From NCBI RefSeq assembly GCF_026719705.1, contig NZ_JAPPRR010000002.1, positions 807,091 through 871,090 on the forward strand: a stretch of 64,000 nucleotides of DNA, written 5' to 3'. This DNA is from Pseudokordiimonas caeni. GTDB taxonomy: Bacteria; Pseudomonadota; Alphaproteobacteria; Sphingomonadales; Kordiimonadaceae. Every line of letters begins with the position of its first letter. The first letter of the stretch is position 1. Of this stretch, positions 63,145 through 64,000 are shown piece after piece. The notes under the pieces are model-generated. The model saw only the letters and a list, made by a program, of their open reading frames with translations, did not search any database and had not been told where the DNA came from. The position numbers and the translations under genes were made by a program.

Positions 63145-63859
63145 CGCCGTCCCGGAAGCGTTGCAGGCGCCCGGCCGCCTGCAGGCGCTTTGCGGCTTCT
63201 TCCAGTTTCGGCAAGGCCCATTCCTGTTCGCGCCGGATCACATGATGGAAAGGGATGGTGCGGAATATGCGGACATCCATCCGGTCCAGCACGTCGCGCG
63301 GCAGGGTCTCAAGCCTGCCCTCGATCATCAGGCCATACCGCACGCGACGACTGTCCAGCAGCGCCACCAGCTGACCGGGCTTTTCATACGGGACCGGCGA
63401 GATGCGGAACTGATGGGCAAGGCTCGCGAAGAACGCGAATCTCGAGGGGATGGCCACCGGGCGACCGATGACGAGTTCACCGAGATCGGCACCGCCCGGC
63501 ACCGCCTCGGTCTTAAGCGCCAGCCAGTGTATCTGAACGCGGAGCATCGGGGTCGAAACGGCGACGATATTGGGATGCGATGACAGGTAGCCCGAATAGC
63601 GCATGGCTTCCCCATCATAGGTGCCAAGCAGCAGGCCCTTCTCGCTGCGTGTCAGGGAAGCATCGATCAGCTGCAGGCAAATCCCGGCCTCGGCATAAAG
63701 CTCGGTCATGATTCGCCGGACGGTCGGGGCGTCCACATGTTCCTCGGACGGCACGGCAATCCGCATGCAGGGGGAAGGCGCCTCGACGGCGCCTGCTGTG
63801 TTGGCGCCAGAGACGACAAGAAAGCAGCAAAAGACCAAAGAGAGGAGGCGGGCGTTCAT
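63134..63859 (-). CDS. Periplasmic substrate-binding-like protein
   Basis: A 241-residue exported protein with a signal peptide (ends NTAGA). The mature part resembles family 3 solute-binding proteins: CMRIAVPSEE at the start, ELYAEAGICLQLI, and a second lobe VIGRPVAIPSRFAFFA. No permease is adjacent, so it may be a stand-alone sensor or binding protein. AGGAGGCACGCA precedes the ATG. Confidence 0.8.
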   Translation of the reverse strand: MNARLLSLVFCCFLVVSGANTAGAVEAPSPCMRIAVPSEEHVDAPTVRRIMTELYAEAGICLQLIDASLTRSEKGLLLGTYDGEAMRYSGYLSSHPNIVAVSTPMLRVQIHWLALKTEAVPGGADLGELVIGRPVAIPSRFAFFASLAHQFRISPVPYEKPGQLVALLDSRRVRYGLMIEGRLETLPRDVLDRMDVRIFRTIPFHHVIRREQEWALPKLEEAAKRLQAAGRLQRFRDGDEP

Positions 63860-63883
63860 TGCGTGCCTCCTGATTTCATAGGG

Positions 63884-64000
63884 TCAGGCCGAATAGTTGC
63901 TGTCATCATCCGGGCGCTGGGTCTCTTCCTTCAGCCAGTCGATGAAGTCCTGGACACGTTCGCTTTTGACCTTGTCGGCGGGGTAAACAATATAATGGGC
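63884..64000 (-). CDS. LysR-type regulator, C-terminal fragment (continues past the window)
   Basis: The final 38 residues: HYIVYPADKVKSERVQDFIDWL then an acidic tail. This matches the end of GcvA-like LysR regulators (YLVYP...VRAFRDWL). The DNA-binding N-terminus is beyond base 64000. It lies 24 bases before the binding-protein gene and probably controls it. Confidence 0.65.
   Translation of the reverse strand, partial: AHYIVYPADKVKSERVQDFIDWLKEETQRPDDDSNYSA

Noticed and set aside
1-64000. CRISPR array, prophage, insertion sequence or toxin-antitoxin system
   Set aside because: No regular direct repeats, transposase, integrase or paired small toxin-like genes seen on either strand.

Overview
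The window is a gene-dense, high-GC chromosomal segment of an alphaproteobacterium. The evidence is a lysA-lptM-argH block divergent from a tlpA-like gene, hisC-tyrA divergent from metX-metW, an rsmD-rluB-tadA neighbourhood, CheZ with an alphaproteobacterial style C-terminus next to a stand-alone CheY, a TipF-like degenerate EAL protein, and an endonuclease-type MutL. A TonB2/TtpC-type energy-transducing cluster and a PEP-CTERM protein fit a marine or aquatic member such as the Kordiimonadales, but that placement is inference. No insertion sequence, prophage, CRISPR array, rRNA or replication origin was seen. One tRNA (Leu, CAA) is present.

Layout. 1-2.8 kb: a PhaC-like hydrolase (open at the window edge), a methyltransferase, a small protein and an RraA-like protein. 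2.8-6.7 kb: metW-metX (minus) divergent from hisC-tyrA (plus), i.e. methionine, histidine and tyrosine synthesis. 6.7-9.8 kb: DUF2125, YdcF, ftsX, ftsE (minus). 10-16 kb: zinc-ribbon membrane protein and a phosphoribosyltransferase, then lysA-lptM-argH (minus), tlpA-like thioredoxin and a GST. 16-19.7 kb: 3-hydroxybutyryl-CoA dehydrogenase, etfA-etfB, cobalamin adenosyltransferase and a small membrane protein. 19.7-24.8 kb: gluQ, an HNH nuclease, coq7, dsbB, a YqaA-type membrane protein, a serine hydrolase and tRNA-Leu.

25-33.2 kb is the most distinctive part. A PEP-CTERM surface or secreted protein, preceded by a perfect TTAAC-N6-TTAAC palindrome (CtrA-like), is followed on the minus strand by a seven-gene Ton cluster: DUF3450 protein, long ExbB (TtpC-like), ExbB, two ExbD, TonB and a TPR protein. 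A second, clearly paralogous TonB lies just beyond the cluster terminator. The gene order matches the Vibrio TonB2-TtpC arrangement, and the ExbD and TonB genes are doubled.

33-44 kb: a fused PabB-PabC protein, a homodimeric-type pyruvate dehydrogenase E1-like enzyme, a MAPEG protein and many small conserved or unknown proteins. 42.8-46.5 kb: TipF-like protein, HAD phosphatase, cheZ and cheY (motility). 46.6-56.2 kb: MaoC hydratase, ribF, a histidine kinase, an MliC-like lipoprotein, ileS-lspA, a DUF3035 lipoprotein and mutL. 56.2-64 kb: two unrecognised genes, rsmD-rluB, tadA, an MscS channel, a small membrane protein, an alpha/beta hydrolase, a decayed HNH pseudogene, a periplasmic binding-like protein and the 3-prime end of a LysR regulator.

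Starts were moved inward from the longest open frame wherever a Shine-Dalgarno sequence or the family N-terminus argued for it. Everything is from reading the sequence; no database search was run.
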